64,000 nt of DNA from Acidobacteriota bacterium. GTDB taxonomy: Bacteria; Actinomycetota; Acidimicrobiia; Acidimicrobiales; Microtrichaceae. Positions 55,738 to 64,000 of this stretch are shown in pieces; position 1 is the first letter of the stretch, and each line of letters opens with the position of its first letter. The position numbers and the translations under genes were made by a program. The stretch lies in the NCBI GenBank assembly GCA_003577145.1, contig QEUP01000017.1, positions 131,909 through 195,908 of the forward strand, written 5' to 3'. The notes beneath the pieces were generated by a model that saw nothing but the letters and a program-made list of their open reading frames with translations, had not been told where the DNA came from and made no database searches.

Positions 55738-57333
55738 TCAGGGGGCGACACGTTGGGCCCACACCTCGAAGTCGTCGTCTACCAGGGTTCCGCTCTTGGT
55801 GTCACCAGCCCACGCGACGAGGTAGCCGGGGGTGGTGGTGCTCGACCCGGATGCGACCGCGGGCTTGTAAGCGTCGAAGTTGGCGTCGCCGTTGGGCTTC
55901 ATCGAGGAGATGTGGAAGTCATCCGGCCCGACGGCCAAAGCCTTACCGCCCGTGACCGATACAGCTTGCCCGTAGATCTCGAACTCGTCGTTGACCCAGG
56001 GCGCCGTCTCTTCGTCGCCCTGGAAGGTGACGAGGAACTGCTTTGCGCCCACGTTGTAGGCAACGTCGGCAGCCGTTAGCTCGTGATCGGCCGGGGCATC
56101 AGCGCCAAACTGGGAGACAGGGATCATCGAGCCCGCAGGCTTGCCGGCGGAAGCGCCGGATGCGTACAGCGCCTGGCCCCAGATGTCGCTGTTGCCGCTG
56201 ATGCCGCCCAACAAGTTGTGGTCCCCGTCCCAGACGACGAGGTACCTCCCGGCGCTGGGGTCGAGCGCGACCGCCGGCCGGAGCGCTTCGTAAGACTGTT
56301 GGGCTGGGCCGGCGTCGGGCCCGACGTGTGAGATCCGGTAGTCATCGGCACCGATCTGTGTCCCCACGCTGCCGGGATTGGCGGAGAGCCGCTGACCCAG
56401 GATCTCGTATTCGTCGTCTTTCATCCCGTTGGCGTTGTCATCGGCGGTGAACACCACCAGGTACTCGCCGGCCGAGGCGTTGTAGACGAGATCGGGCACC
56501 CCGGTGTCATACTTCGGGTCTCCGTCGGGGCCCACGTTGGAGATCCGGGTGTCCATGCCGATCTCGCTGCCGGTTGCGGACACCCGTTGGTAGAAGATCT
56601 CGTATTCGTCGACGGCCTTGCCGCTGTAGGTATCCCCCTGCCAGACCACCAGGTACTCGTTGAGTTTGGTGTTGTAGGCGACCGAGGGATAGGTGGCGCT
56701 GAATGGGTCGTCTTGCGCAGGCATCTGGGAGATCCGGAAGTCGTCGGGCCCGACCTCGGCACCGCTCAGGGAGATTCGCTGGCCGAAGACCTCGACTTCG
56801 CCCTGGGACATGCCCGGGAGGTTGTCGTTCCCGGCCCAGACGACGAGGAACTCCCGCGCCGCGGAGTTGTAGGTGACCGCCGGGAAGAGGGCGCCGTAGT
56901 CGTTGCTTCCGTCGGGCCCGACCTGGGAGATGCGGAAATCGCCGCCTATCGGGCTGCCGGCACCGTCCAGGAACTGGCCCCAGATCTCGAGCCCCGTCTT
57001 GGCGAAGATCGGCGTCTTCTCGTCGGAGGTCCACACGACTAGGTACCGGTTGGCATCGGGGCTGTGGGCGATCGCAACGGTGTGTGTAAACCATCCCGCG
57101 GGGGGACCGTATCCGGGGGTGCCTTCAGGCCCCATCTCCGAGACGCGGACCGGGTTCCCGACCGGCAATGCCCCCGCGATCTGCGGGGCTGCCACCTGGC
57201 ACAGCAATGTCATGGCGAGGGAGGCGACGGCCGCCGTGGCCGTCACCCTCCCCCGACCTCGGCGCCACCCAGTGCGTCCCCGGCTGGGTCGCCTCAGCAG
57301 CGTCTCGTTGGTTCCCGCCTGCGCCGTGCGCAT
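55738..57333 (-). CDS. Secreted seven-repeat protein, predicted beta-propeller (copy A)
   Basis: A 531-residue exported protein: twin-Arg-rich basic start, hydrophobic segment (AVASLAMTLLCQVAAPQIAGA) and cleavage near residue 55. The rest consists of seven repeats of about 65-70 residues following the pattern P-x-V-x-Y-N...YLVVWxGD...EIxGQRVS..G...G..DFRIS. The last repeat stops after QRVAP, and the missing outer strand (NPVRVSEMGPEG) is at the N-terminus, the velcro closure of a seven-bladed beta-propeller. No catalytic motif is seen; binding of a ligand, glycan or surface is plausible. Own palindrome and promoter upstream. Fold is inferred. Confidence 0.78.
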   Translation of the reverse strand: MRTAQAGTNETLLRRPSRGRTGWRRGRGRVTATAAVASLAMTLLCQVAAPQIAGALPVGNPVRVSEMGPEGTPGYGPPAGWFTHTVAIAHSPDANRYLVVWTSDEKTPIFAKTGLEIWGQFLDGAGSPIGGDFRISQVGPDGSNDYGALFPAVTYNSAAREFLVVWAGNDNLPGMSQGEVEVFGQRISLSGAEVGPDDFRISQMPAQDDPFSATYPSVAYNTKLNEYLVVWQGDTYSGKAVDEYEIFYQRVSATGSEIGMDTRISNVGPDGDPKYDTGVPDLVYNASAGEYLVVFTADDNANGMKDDEYEILGQRLSANPGSVGTQIGADDYRISHVGPDAGPAQQSYEALRPAVALDPSAGRYLVVWDGDHNLLGGISGNSDIWGQALYASGASAGKPAGSMIPVSQFGADAPADHELTAADVAYNVGAKQFLVTFQGDEETAPWVNDEFEIYGQAVSVTGGKALAVGPDDFHISSMKPNGDANFDAYKPAVASGSSTTTPGYLVAWAGDTKSGTLVDDDFEVWAQRVAP

Positions 57334-57374
57334 CGCTTACCCTCCCGTTCCGCCCGCCATGGGGCGCCAATGCG

Positions 57375-57420
57375 ATTGTGCATGCTCGTGAGCGGGCTGG
57401 CCTGAGCAGCGATTGCTCAG
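57375..57420 (-). promoter_or_regulatory. lux-box-like palindrome and promoter of propeller gene A
   Basis: Minus strand CTGAGCAATCGCTGCTCAG (57402-57420), perfect 7-bp arms, followed exactly 21 nt later by CACAAT (57375-57380), a -10-like hexamer. It lies 68 nt before the ATG at 57333. Same motif and same geometry as the sites at 55667 and 60422. Confidence 0.68.
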
Positions 57421-57446
57421 GTCGTCAGTTGTGGGGGCGCCCGGGC

Positions 57447-58895
57447 TCACGGCGCCACCAACCCGGCCCAGATCTCGGTGTCCGAGGTCTCGTCGTTCTC
57501 AGTCCCCGTCCATATGGCCAGGTACAGGTTCTGTTGCGACCCGTAGGCGACAGAGGGAAAGTAGTCGACGTAGTCAACGTCGCTCGAGATCAAAGAGTCG
57601 TCCAAGCCGATAGGCTGGCCCGCCGAGTTCGTCGCGTGGCCGTAGATGGCCGGTAGTTCGAAACTGTCAGCTATTGCGGCGTAGACGACGAGGTGCTGCT
57701 TGCCGGCGGCGTTGTAGGTCACGTCGGGATGAACTGCCTTATTCTCAGGGCCTGGTTGAGAGAGCTGTGTGGGGGGCCCTGCGGCCTTGCCCACCCACCA
57801 CATGGACCACCAGTTGAAGCTCGCGTACAGCGCCTGCGCCCAGACCGCGCTGTCCTTTGCGCTGTTGACGATCGGCGAGTCAGCCCACACGACGAGGTAG
57901 CGCAGCTCTGTCGGGTCGAAGGACACTGCTGGGGTGACAGCGCTGTTTTCGGTGGTGGGGTCGGGGGTGACGTAGGTGACGCGCTTGTCGGTGCCGATCT
58001 CGGCGCCGGCGTTGGCCGGGCCGGCGCCGAGACGTTGGCTGAAGATCTCCGTGCCATATGCCGCCCCGCCGTCGGTCGCGCTCCAGACCACGAAGTACTC
58101 ATCGACCACCCGGTTGTGCACCACGTCGGGCGTGAGGGCTTGGTATGCCGTGTCGCCGTAGGGCCCGGTGGTGGAGATCCTCGCCTCGGGAGCCTTCTCG
58201 ACACCAGTCGCTGACAGTCGCTGGGCGTAGATCTCCGTTTCCGGAGAGCCGACGCCGAGCAGCACACGGTCGCCTTGCCAGACCACGAGGTACTCGTTGA
58301 GATCCGAGTTGTAGGCGACGGACGGATACACGGCGTCTTGGGAAGGGTTTCCGCCGGCCCCCTGGTTGGAGATCCGGAAGTCCTGCACGCCTGGTTGGGC
58401 GCCGGCCAGCGACACCCGCTGGCCGAAGATCTCCATTTCGCCCTTGGCCATCCCCGGCTGGTCGTCGTCGGCGGCCCACACGACGAGGAACTCCTTGGCC
58501 TGGCTGTTGTAGGCGACCGCAGGTGAGGTGGCGTAGTAATTGGAGTCGTTCGGGGTGCCCATCTCGGAGATGCGGAACTCATTGGTCACGGGAACCCCCG
58601 AGCCGGTGTAGAGCTTGCCCCATACCTCATCGGTGCTGTCCCCGCCGGGGGAGTCGTCATTGGCGGCCCACACGACGAGGAAACGATCAGTGACGGCGTC
58701 GGTGTAGGCCACGGCACTCTGACGCGGGTACAGGTCGACCTCTTGGAATATGCTCCCGGGTGGCCCTACCTGTGACACCTGGAATTGTGGGCCGACCGGG
58801 CCCGCGCCGGCCGGGCCCCCGAGCCCCAGCAGCGACACCACCAATGCCGCCGCCACACCTGCCTTCAGCGATCCCCGTCTTCTGCTCGTGCTCAT
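57447..58895 (-). CDS. Secreted seven-repeat protein, predicted beta-propeller (copy B)
   Basis: A 482-residue paralogue of copies A and C. Signal peptide (SLKAGVAAALVVSLLGLGGP) with cleavage around AGA, then N-terminal strand QFQVSQVGPPG and seven blades with EFLVVWAADDDQPG, EYLVVWQGDRVLLG, YFVVWSATDGG and so on, ending in AGLVAP. It is very close to copy C in amino acids and DNA; one run of at least 67 bp is identical (57926-57992 and 59391-59457). It begins 41 bp after the end of copy C with no palindrome between, so it is probably co-transcribed with C. Blade 5 holds an odd WWSMWW insertion. Confidence 0.78.
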   Translation of the reverse strand: MSTSRRRGSLKAGVAAALVVSLLGLGGPAGAGPVGPQFQVSQVGPPGSIFQEVDLYPRQSAVAYTDAVTDRFLVVWAANDDSPGGDSTDEVWGKLYTGSGVPVTNEFRISEMGTPNDSNYYATSPAVAYNSQAKEFLVVWAADDDQPGMAKGEMEIFGQRVSLAGAQPGVQDFRISNQGAGGNPSQDAVYPSVAYNSDLNEYLVVWQGDRVLLGVGSPETEIYAQRLSATGVEKAPEARISTTGPYGDTAYQALTPDVVHNRVVDEYFVVWSATDGGAAYGTEIFSQRLGAGPANAGAEIGTDKRVTYVTPDPTTENSAVTPAVSFDPTELRYLVVWADSPIVNSAKDSAVWAQALYASFNWWSMWWVGKAAGPPTQLSQPGPENKAVHPDVTYNAAGKQHLVVYAAIADSFELPAIYGHATNSAGQPIGLDDSLISSDVDYVDYFPSVAYGSQQNLYLAIWTGTENDETSDTEIWAGLVAP

Positions 58896-58935
58896 CGCTC
58901 CAGCCCTTCCTCGTCAGTTGTGCGGGCGCCCTGGC

Positions 58936-60360
58936 TCACGGCGCCACCTTCCGGGCCCAGATCTCGAAGTAGGTCTCCTCGTCGAACGCCCCCGTCCATA
59001 TCGCCAGGTACTGGTTCGGCTTCGACCCGTAGGCGACAGAGGGATAGATGGCGAAGGGCATGGTCGAGATGGCGAAGTCGTCCGCGCCGGTGGGCTCGCC
59101 CGAGGAGTTCGTTGCTTGGCCGTAGACAGCCGGTTGCTCGCCCTTCTCTTGTGCGGCGAAGACGACGAGGTGCTGCTTGGCGGCGGCGTTGTAGACCACG
59201 TCGGGAACCGTTGCGATACCGCCCGGGCCTGTTTGTGAGAGCTGTGTCGGCGGCCCTGCGGCCTTGCCCGCCCACCAGTTGGAGTTCGCGTGCAGTGCCT
59301 GCGCCCAGACCTCGCTGTCCTCCGCTCCGTTGACGACCCGCGAGTCACCCCACACGACGAGATAGCGCAGCTCTGTCGGGTCGAAAGAGACTGCTGGGGT
59401 GACAGCGCTGTTTTCGGTGGTGGGGTCGGGGGTGACGTAGGTGACGCGCTTGTCGGTACCGATCTCGGTGCCGGCGTTGGCCGGGCCCGCACCCAGGCGT
59501 TGGCTGAAGATCTCCGTGCCATATGTCGCACCGCCGTCGGTCGCGCTCCAGACCACGAAGTACTCGTCGACCACCGGGTTGTGAACCACGTCGGGCATGA
59601 CGGCTTGGTATGCCGTGTCGCCGTAGGGCCCGGTGGTGGAGATCCTCGCCTCGGGAGCCTTCTCGCCGCCGGTCGCCGACAGCCGCTGGGCGTAGATCTC
59701 CTCTTCCGGAGCGCCGGATCGGAGCAGCACACGGTCGCCTTGCCACACGACGAGGTACTCGTTGAGATCCGAGTTGTAGGCGACGGACGGGAACAGGGCG
59801 TCCTGGGAAGGGTCTCCGCCGGCGCCCTGTTTGGAGATCCTGAAGTCCTGCACGCCTGGTTGGGCACCGGCCGGCGACACCCGCTGGCCGAAGATCTCCA
59901 GCTCGCCCAGGGCCATCCCCGGCTGGTCGTCATTGGCGGCCCACACGACGAGGAACTCCTTGGCCTGGCTGTTGTATGCGACCGCAGGCGAACTGACGAG
60001 GTAGTCGTCGTCGTTCGGGGCGCCCATCTCGGAGATGCGGAACTCGTTGGTCACGGGACTACCGGAGCCGGTGTAGAGCCGGCCCCACACCTCATAAGTG
60101 CTGTCCCCCCCGGGGAAGTTGTCTTGAGCGGCCCACACGACGAGGTACCGATCGGTCGCAGCGTCGGTGTAGGCCACCGCACTCTCCCGAAACCACGGGA
60201 GGATAATGGCGGATGGGCTTCCGGGCGGCCCGACCTGTGACACCTGGAATTGCGGGCCGACCGGGCCCGCGCCGGCCGGGCTCCCGAGCCCCAGCAGCGA
60301 CACCACCAATGCTGCCGCCACGGCCGCCTTCAACCATCCCTGTTCTGTGCTCGTGGTCAT
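58936..60360 (-). CDS. Secreted seven-repeat protein, predicted beta-propeller (copy C)
   Basis: A 474-residue protein from ATG 60360 (MTTSTEQGWLKAAVAAAL), the start that aligns with copy B; the open frame continues to 60423 but would run over the promoter. It has a signal peptide, the N-terminal strand QFQVSQVGPPG and seven blades with the YLVVWxGD and EIxxQRLS patterns, ending in ARKVAP. No Cys-rich or catalytic motif. First gene of the C-B transcription unit. GGGAGAG directly precedes the ATG. Confidence 0.78.
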   Translation of the reverse strand: MTTSTEQGWLKAAVAAALVVSLLGLGSPAGAGPVGPQFQVSQVGPPGSPSAIILPWFRESAVAYTDAATDRYLVVWAAQDNFPGGDSTYEVWGRLYTGSGSPVTNEFRISEMGAPNDDDYLVSSPAVAYNSQAKEFLVVWAANDDQPGMALGELEIFGQRVSPAGAQPGVQDFRISKQGAGGDPSQDALFPSVAYNSDLNEYLVVWQGDRVLLRSGAPEEEIYAQRLSATGGEKAPEARISTTGPYGDTAYQAVMPDVVHNPVVDEYFVVWSATDGGATYGTEIFSQRLGAGPANAGTEIGTDKRVTYVTPDPTTENSAVTPAVSFDPTELRYLVVWGDSRVVNGAEDSEVWAQALHANSNWWAGKAAGPPTQLSQTGPGGIATVPDVVYNAAAKQHLVVFAAQEKGEQPAVYGQATNSSGEPTGADDFAISTMPFAIYPSVAYGSKPNQYLAIWTGAFDEETYFEIWARKVAP

Positions 60361-60394
60361 CTCTCCCGCCCCGCTCGATCTTCCGCCGACACGG

Positions 60395-60440
60395 ATTGTG
60401 GCGAGCGGAGCGCCGGATGTCATGAGTAGTGATTGCTCAG
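60395..60440 (-). promoter_or_regulatory. lux-box-like palindrome and promoter of propeller genes C-B
   Basis: Minus strand CTGAGCAATCACTACTCAT (60422-60440), arms matching at five of seven pairs, followed exactly 21 nt later by CACAAT (60395-60400), the same hexamer at the same distance as at gene A. It lies 61 nt before the copy C ATG and 46 bp after the end of the SARP-type gene. Confidence 0.65.
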
Positions 60441-60485
60441 CCGCGCTCCTTCAGATCGCGGAGGCCAAACTCATGTTCCTCCGGT

Positions 60486-63400
60486 CTATGCAGTTACCGG
60501 GGGCGCCGCGTAGCGGGTCAGGACCGAGCGCATCCCCAGGCGTGTAGCCAACGCCAAGCCGCTGCGGGCGAGGTCCTCGATGCGCTTGGCGTCGCCTCCG
60601 ATCGAGGTCAGCCAGCTCGCGTAGGCGAGCCGGTCGCGTGCGAGGAACGGCCGGGCACCGAGACGCTCGTGCAGCGACATGGCGGCCTCGAAGTGCATGG
60701 ACGCACGCACGCTGTTGCCGAGCAGCGCGCCCAGTGGGCCCAGGAACCGGTGGATCGAGCCCCAGCAAAGCGCGCCCTCGCCGGCGACGATCACTCGTGA
60801 ACCATGGGGTGCCAGCAGCTCGTAGAGAGCACCGGCAGCCTCACGGTCCTCCAGGGACTCGACCGCTGTTGCCGCGGCGCCCAGCGCGAGGAAGTACAGC
60901 TCGTCGCGGGGGATGGTCTCGAAATGGGTGCTGGTGAAGGGGTGCAACACAGCGGCCGCTCGCTCCGGTTCGCCCAACTCAACCAGCAGCACGCCGTGGC
61001 CGATCGACCAGGCGGGATGGGAGCTCCCTGTGGCCCACGCTTCGACCCCGTCACGCACCTCCTCCAGGCGTCCCTGCTCGTGGCGTGAGGCGAAGAGCTG
61101 AACGGCCAGCCCCTCCAAGAACTCCGGGGTCGGTTCCAGGGCGACAGCCTGGCGGGCTCGCGCTTCAGCTTCGGCGAAGCGACCAGCCAGCAGCGCGCGC
61201 ATGGCTCGTCGTTGCTCGACGCCGGCCATGTAGCGAGGGATGTGCACAACGCGAACCAGCTCCTCGTACTCGCGCCCCACCTCGTCGGAGGCGGCAGGTT
61301 CGGCTGCGGCGAGGTAGGCGCGGCGCAGGTTGCTCAGTGCTTCGACCAGCTCGAAGGCGTCACCCGTCTCGCGTGCTGCCGAGAGGCAGGATCGGGCCAG
61401 GTCGACGACGCGCTCGACCGGGCTCGTAGCCCCTATGACTGCCAAGCAGTACTCGATTACCGTTCGCCGATCGACAGGCCCGAGCGTCGCGGTCCTCGCC
61501 AGTGCCCACTCGGCCAGTCGCAGGGCTCTATCACCTGGCTCGCCGGAGAACGCGTGGGAGGCGATCGCCGTGAGAACTACTCGCAAAGGCGAGGCCTCGT
61601 CGAGCTGTTGCCTGACCAACTCGGCTCGCGTAGGCCATGGTTCGGCCGCGTAGAGGGTACCTGCGAAGCTCTCCACCACCACCTCGGCGAGAAGCGTGGC
61701 CTCACCGCCGTCGGTGGCCAGAGCCCACGCCTGTTCGAGCAGCGGTCCTCGCTCGCGGTAGTTCCCCGAGTGCCTGAGCGTGCCCGCGAGCGCCACCGCG
61801 ACCCGGCACACCGTCGACGGCTCCGCTGCCGGATGGCTCGCGAGAGCCTCATGTGCAGTGCGCAGGATGGCGACGGCGTCGTCATAGGTGTAACGCTTCA
61901 CCGCCTGCCTCGCGGCGACGAGAGCGGCCTCCACGCCCGGAGCGATGTCGCTTTGGTCGGCGGCCGCGGCGAGGAGGTGCCGGGCCACTGCGCCCTCGGC
62001 CCCACCGAGCTCGGCTAGGGCGTTGCCGAACCGGCGGTGCACTCGGGCGCGTCGGGCGGCGCCGAGCCCGTCGCGTAGCACCGTTTGTATCAACGCGTGG
62101 GAGAAGCCGTAGACGCCCGCCTGGCCAGGGTGCTCGTGTACGACTCCAGCCAGCGCCGCCATAGCGAGGGCGTCGTCGGCGACATCGATCTCCACCGCTG
62201 CGGCGCGCGCGACGACTTCGAGACGGAACTCCGGTCCGGCGACGGCTGCGACGCCGAGGAGGCGCCGAGCTTGTTCGGGAAGGCGCAACATCCGGCGGGC
62301 GATCGTGTCGCGCACCGAATCGGGAACCGCGCCCGCCTCGAGCTCGCCGCCGCTCTCGGTCACGTGGCGCGCCAGTTCCTCGATGTAGAAGGGATTGCCT
62401 TCGGTCAGCTCGTAGAAGTCCGAGACGGTCGGGTCGACACCTCGCTCGGCGACCAGGGTCCGCACCTCCGGGGGGCTCAGGCCCTCGAGCTTGACGCGGT
62501 CGAGTCGCCGATCTCGTTGGAGGTCCGCGACGAGCGCCAGCAACTCCTCGTTCGGCTCGGTGTCACGCGTGGTGCCGAGGACGAGCAACGGACCCCGCTC
62601 GTCGTCCCGGAGCAGGTGCGCCAAGAGCTGGAGTGAGGGGGGAGTGGCCCACTGCAGATCGTCGAGCACCAGCACGACAGGGTGACGAAGCCGGGTCGTG
62701 TCGAGAAGGCTGCTGATGGCCCGGAACAAAGCGTAGCGGTGGGCCTGGGCGTCCACCGCCGGCAGCAGGGCCGGACTCTGCGATAGCTCGGGTACCAGCG
62801 CTGCCAGCACGGCGAGGTCGCCCGGCGCGTCACGTTCCAGCCGGTCCCGCTGAGCGATGATCAGACGGTCCAGAGCCTCGCCAAAGGGCTGTAGCACGTG
62901 CAGCGGTTCCTGCACGCATCGTCCGCCCAGAACGAGCGCCCCAGTCGGGTGGAGCTGCTCCGTTGTCTCACGTACCAGCCGTGACTTGCCGATTCCCGGC
63001 TCGCCGACGATCAGAGCCAGGCGTCGCTCACCGCTGACGGTGCGGCCAAACGACGCATGCACGGCATCAAGCTCCGTGTTGCGACCCACGAAGGTGTCAC
63101 CCGGAGTACGGAGCCAGGCAGGTGGCGCAACGTCGGCAGCCGCGACCGGCGTTGGCGTCGAGTGCATCTGGCGGGGAGCGAGGTCGGCTTCCTGGCGCAG
63201 TATGGCGCTTTCGAGCATGCACAGCGCAGGGCCGGGTTCGATGCCCAGCTCGCTCACGAGGAGGGTTCGAACTTCCTGGAAGCGACGCAGCGCTTCGGAT
63301 TGTCGACCGCTGCGATACAGCGCCAGCAACAGCAGCTCCCAGCACCGCTCACGCAGAGGGTGCGCAGCTACCAGAGTTTCGAGGTCGGCTACAGCCCGTC

Positions 63401-63938
63401 CATGGTCCCCCAGCGCCAGAGCCGCCTCGGCGCGTTCCTCTGAGGCAAGCACGCGCAGCTCTTCGAGGCGGCTCACTTCGGTCCCGAAGAGGATGGGGTC
63501 CTTGAAGTCGGCCAGCACCGGCCCTCGCCATTCGTCGAGAGCGTGCCCGAGCAGCTCGTCGGCATGCTCGGGGTCGTCGTCGGCGAGCGCGGTCCGACCT
63601 CGTGATGCAAGCCGTTCGAAGCGGTGGGCGTCGAGCTCGTCCTCGCCGAGGTGCAACACGTAGGCGTCGCCTCGGGTGGAGAGCCGAGCCGAAGGGGCGC
63701 GTGGTGGGCGCTCCGGTTCCAGGGCTCGGCGTAGCCGCGAGACGTGGCTCTGCACCGCCGCCTCCCATTTGGCGGGCGGCCCGGTGGGCCAGAGCACCTC
63801 GGCCAGCCGGGCACTGCTGACAGGAGAGTCGGGCTGTAGTGCAAGGACCGCGAAGAGCGTGCGGGCCTGGCGGAGCCCGAGTTCGACGGCCCCTCGGGCG
63901 TCGCTGACCTCGAGTGATCCCAGGATCCTCACGTCCAT
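60486..63938 (-). CDS. AfsR/SARP-type transcriptional regulator with ATPase domain
   Basis: A 1150-residue regulator. Residues 1-95 are an OmpR-like winged helix (MDVRILGSLEVSDARGAVEL). About 100-245 are the bacterial transcriptional activator domain (LGIEPGPALCMLESAILRQE). From about 283 comes an AAA/STAND ATPase with FVGRNTELDAV, Walker A GEPGIGKSRL near 314 and Walker B VVLVLDDLQWATPP, then a long helical TPR-like tail. This layout is that of AfsR-like activators of Streptomyces. It ends 46 bp before the copy C palindrome, suggesting it helps control the propeller genes; its targets are unknown. Complete ATG start at 63938; its promoter lies mostly outside the window. Confidence 0.9.
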   Translation of the reverse strand: MDVRILGSLEVSDARGAVELGLRQARTLFAVLALQPDSPVSSARLAEVLWPTGPPAKWEAAVQSHVSRLRRALEPERPPRAPSARLSTRGDAYVLHLGEDELDAHRFERLASRGRTALADDDPEHADELLGHALDEWRGPVLADFKDPILFGTEVSRLEELRVLASEERAEAALALGDHGRAVADLETLVAAHPLRERCWELLLLALYRSGRQSEALRRFQEVRTLLVSELGIEPGPALCMLESAILRQEADLAPRQMHSTPTPVAAADVAPPAWLRTPGDTFVGRNTELDAVHASFGRTVSGERRLALIVGEPGIGKSRLVRETTEQLHPTGALVLGGRCVQEPLHVLQPFGEALDRLIIAQRDRLERDAPGDLAVLAALVPELSQSPALLPAVDAQAHRYALFRAISSLLDTTRLRHPVVLVLDDLQWATPPSLQLLAHLLRDDERGPLLVLGTTRDTEPNEELLALVADLQRDRRLDRVKLEGLSPPEVRTLVAERGVDPTVSDFYELTEGNPFYIEELARHVTESGGELEAGAVPDSVRDTIARRMLRLPEQARRLLGVAAVAGPEFRLEVVARAAAVEIDVADDALAMAALAGVVHEHPGQAGVYGFSHALIQTVLRDGLGAARRARVHRRFGNALAELGGAEGAVARHLLAAAADQSDIAPGVEAALVAARQAVKRYTYDDAVAILRTAHEALASHPAAEPSTVCRVAVALAGTLRHSGNYRERGPLLEQAWALATDGGEATLLAEVVVESFAGTLYAAEPWPTRAELVRQQLDEASPLRVVLTAIASHAFSGEPGDRALRLAEWALARTATLGPVDRRTVIEYCLAVIGATSPVERVVDLARSCLSAARETGDAFELVEALSNLRRAYLAAAEPAASDEVGREYEELVRVVHIPRYMAGVEQRRAMRALLAGRFAEAEARARQAVALEPTPEFLEGLAVQLFASRHEQGRLEEVRDGVEAWATGSSHPAWSIGHGVLLVELGEPERAAAVLHPFTSTHFETIPRDELYFLALGAAATAVESLEDREAAGALYELLAPHGSRVIVAGEGALCWGSIHRFLGPLGALLGNSVRASMHFEAAMSLHERLGARPFLARDRLAYASWLTSIGGDAKRIEDLARSGLALATRLGMRSVLTRYAAPPVTA

Positions 63939-64000
63939 GCAGCCGCTGCTCCCAGCACAGGCGTCGTGTGAAGCCGAGCCACCGCGGGGCCGAGCATCCC

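Overview
The window is one continuous GC-rich stretch of an actinobacterial (Actinomycetota) chromosome centred on the replication-origin region. The order rsmG-jag-yidC-yidD-rnpA-rpmH on the minus strand, then dnaA-dnaN-recF-DUF721-gyrB-gyrA-DUF3566-tRNA-Ile on the plus strand, is the standard actinobacterial origin layout. A lineage near the class Acidimicrobiia is my best guess from gene content (stand-alone FliA/WhiG-type sigma factor, K+-independent proton pyrophosphatase, GH65 plus beta-phosphoglucomutase, flavin monooxygenase); this is inference and the genus cannot be named.

Layout. 0-4 kb: ribosome and membrane-insertion genes, minus strand. 4-6.2 kb: DnaA-box clusters on both sides of dnaA, with the probable oriC between dnaA and dnaN. 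6.2-14.6 kb: replication and gyrase genes ending in tRNA-Ile(GAT). 14.7-17 kb: a small membrane protein, a saccharopine-dehydrogenase-like protein and a sigma factor. 17-21.2 kb: a minus-strand run with an inositol-phosphatase-family gene, a CopC-CopD fusion, an Asp/His tandem-repeat lipoprotein and a membrane protein with a His motif, which looks like copper handling at the cell surface. 21.3-25 kb: a zinc ribbon protein, an EamA transporter, pyrE and a GIDE-LemA membrane protein. 25-31 kb: a probable catabolic cassette of an acetoacetate-decarboxylase-like protein, an acyl-CoA dehydrogenase and a large molybdopterin oxidoreductase in one operon, with a divergent zinc alcohol dehydrogenase and an operator-like palindrome between them. 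31-36 kb: a DsbA-like protein, a PAS-GGDEF-degenerate EAL protein and three envelope proteins. 36-39.5 kb: GH65 phosphorylase with its beta-phosphoglucomutase. 39.6-47.5 kb: mixed metabolism including hppA. 47.5-52.7 kb: a branched-chain-amino-acid-type ABC importer in only three genes, because LivM, LivG and LivF are fused.

52.8-64 kb is the most unusual part. A 923-residue LuxR-family ATPase regulator, three secreted paralogues that each parse into seven repeats (predicted seven-bladed beta-propellers), and a 1150-residue AfsR/SARP-type regulator all lie on the minus strand. A 19-bp palindrome of the type CTGAGYAATCRCTRCTCAK occurs three times, always 60-70 nt before a start codon and always exactly 21 nt upstream of a -10-like hexamer. 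That centres it near -43, the position of a classical lux box. It precedes the LuxR-family gene itself and the two propeller transcription units. I read this as an undescribed, self-regulated LuxR-type regulon controlling secreted propeller proteins.

Other points of note: rnpA has no ATG, GTG or TTG start after rpmH (either a CTG start or a Thermus-like gene that contains rpmH), paired intergenic repeats at gene 3' ends, and a phosphoglucomutase whose HAD nucleophile Asp is read as Glu. No CRISPR array, insertion sequence, rRNA or prophage was seen.
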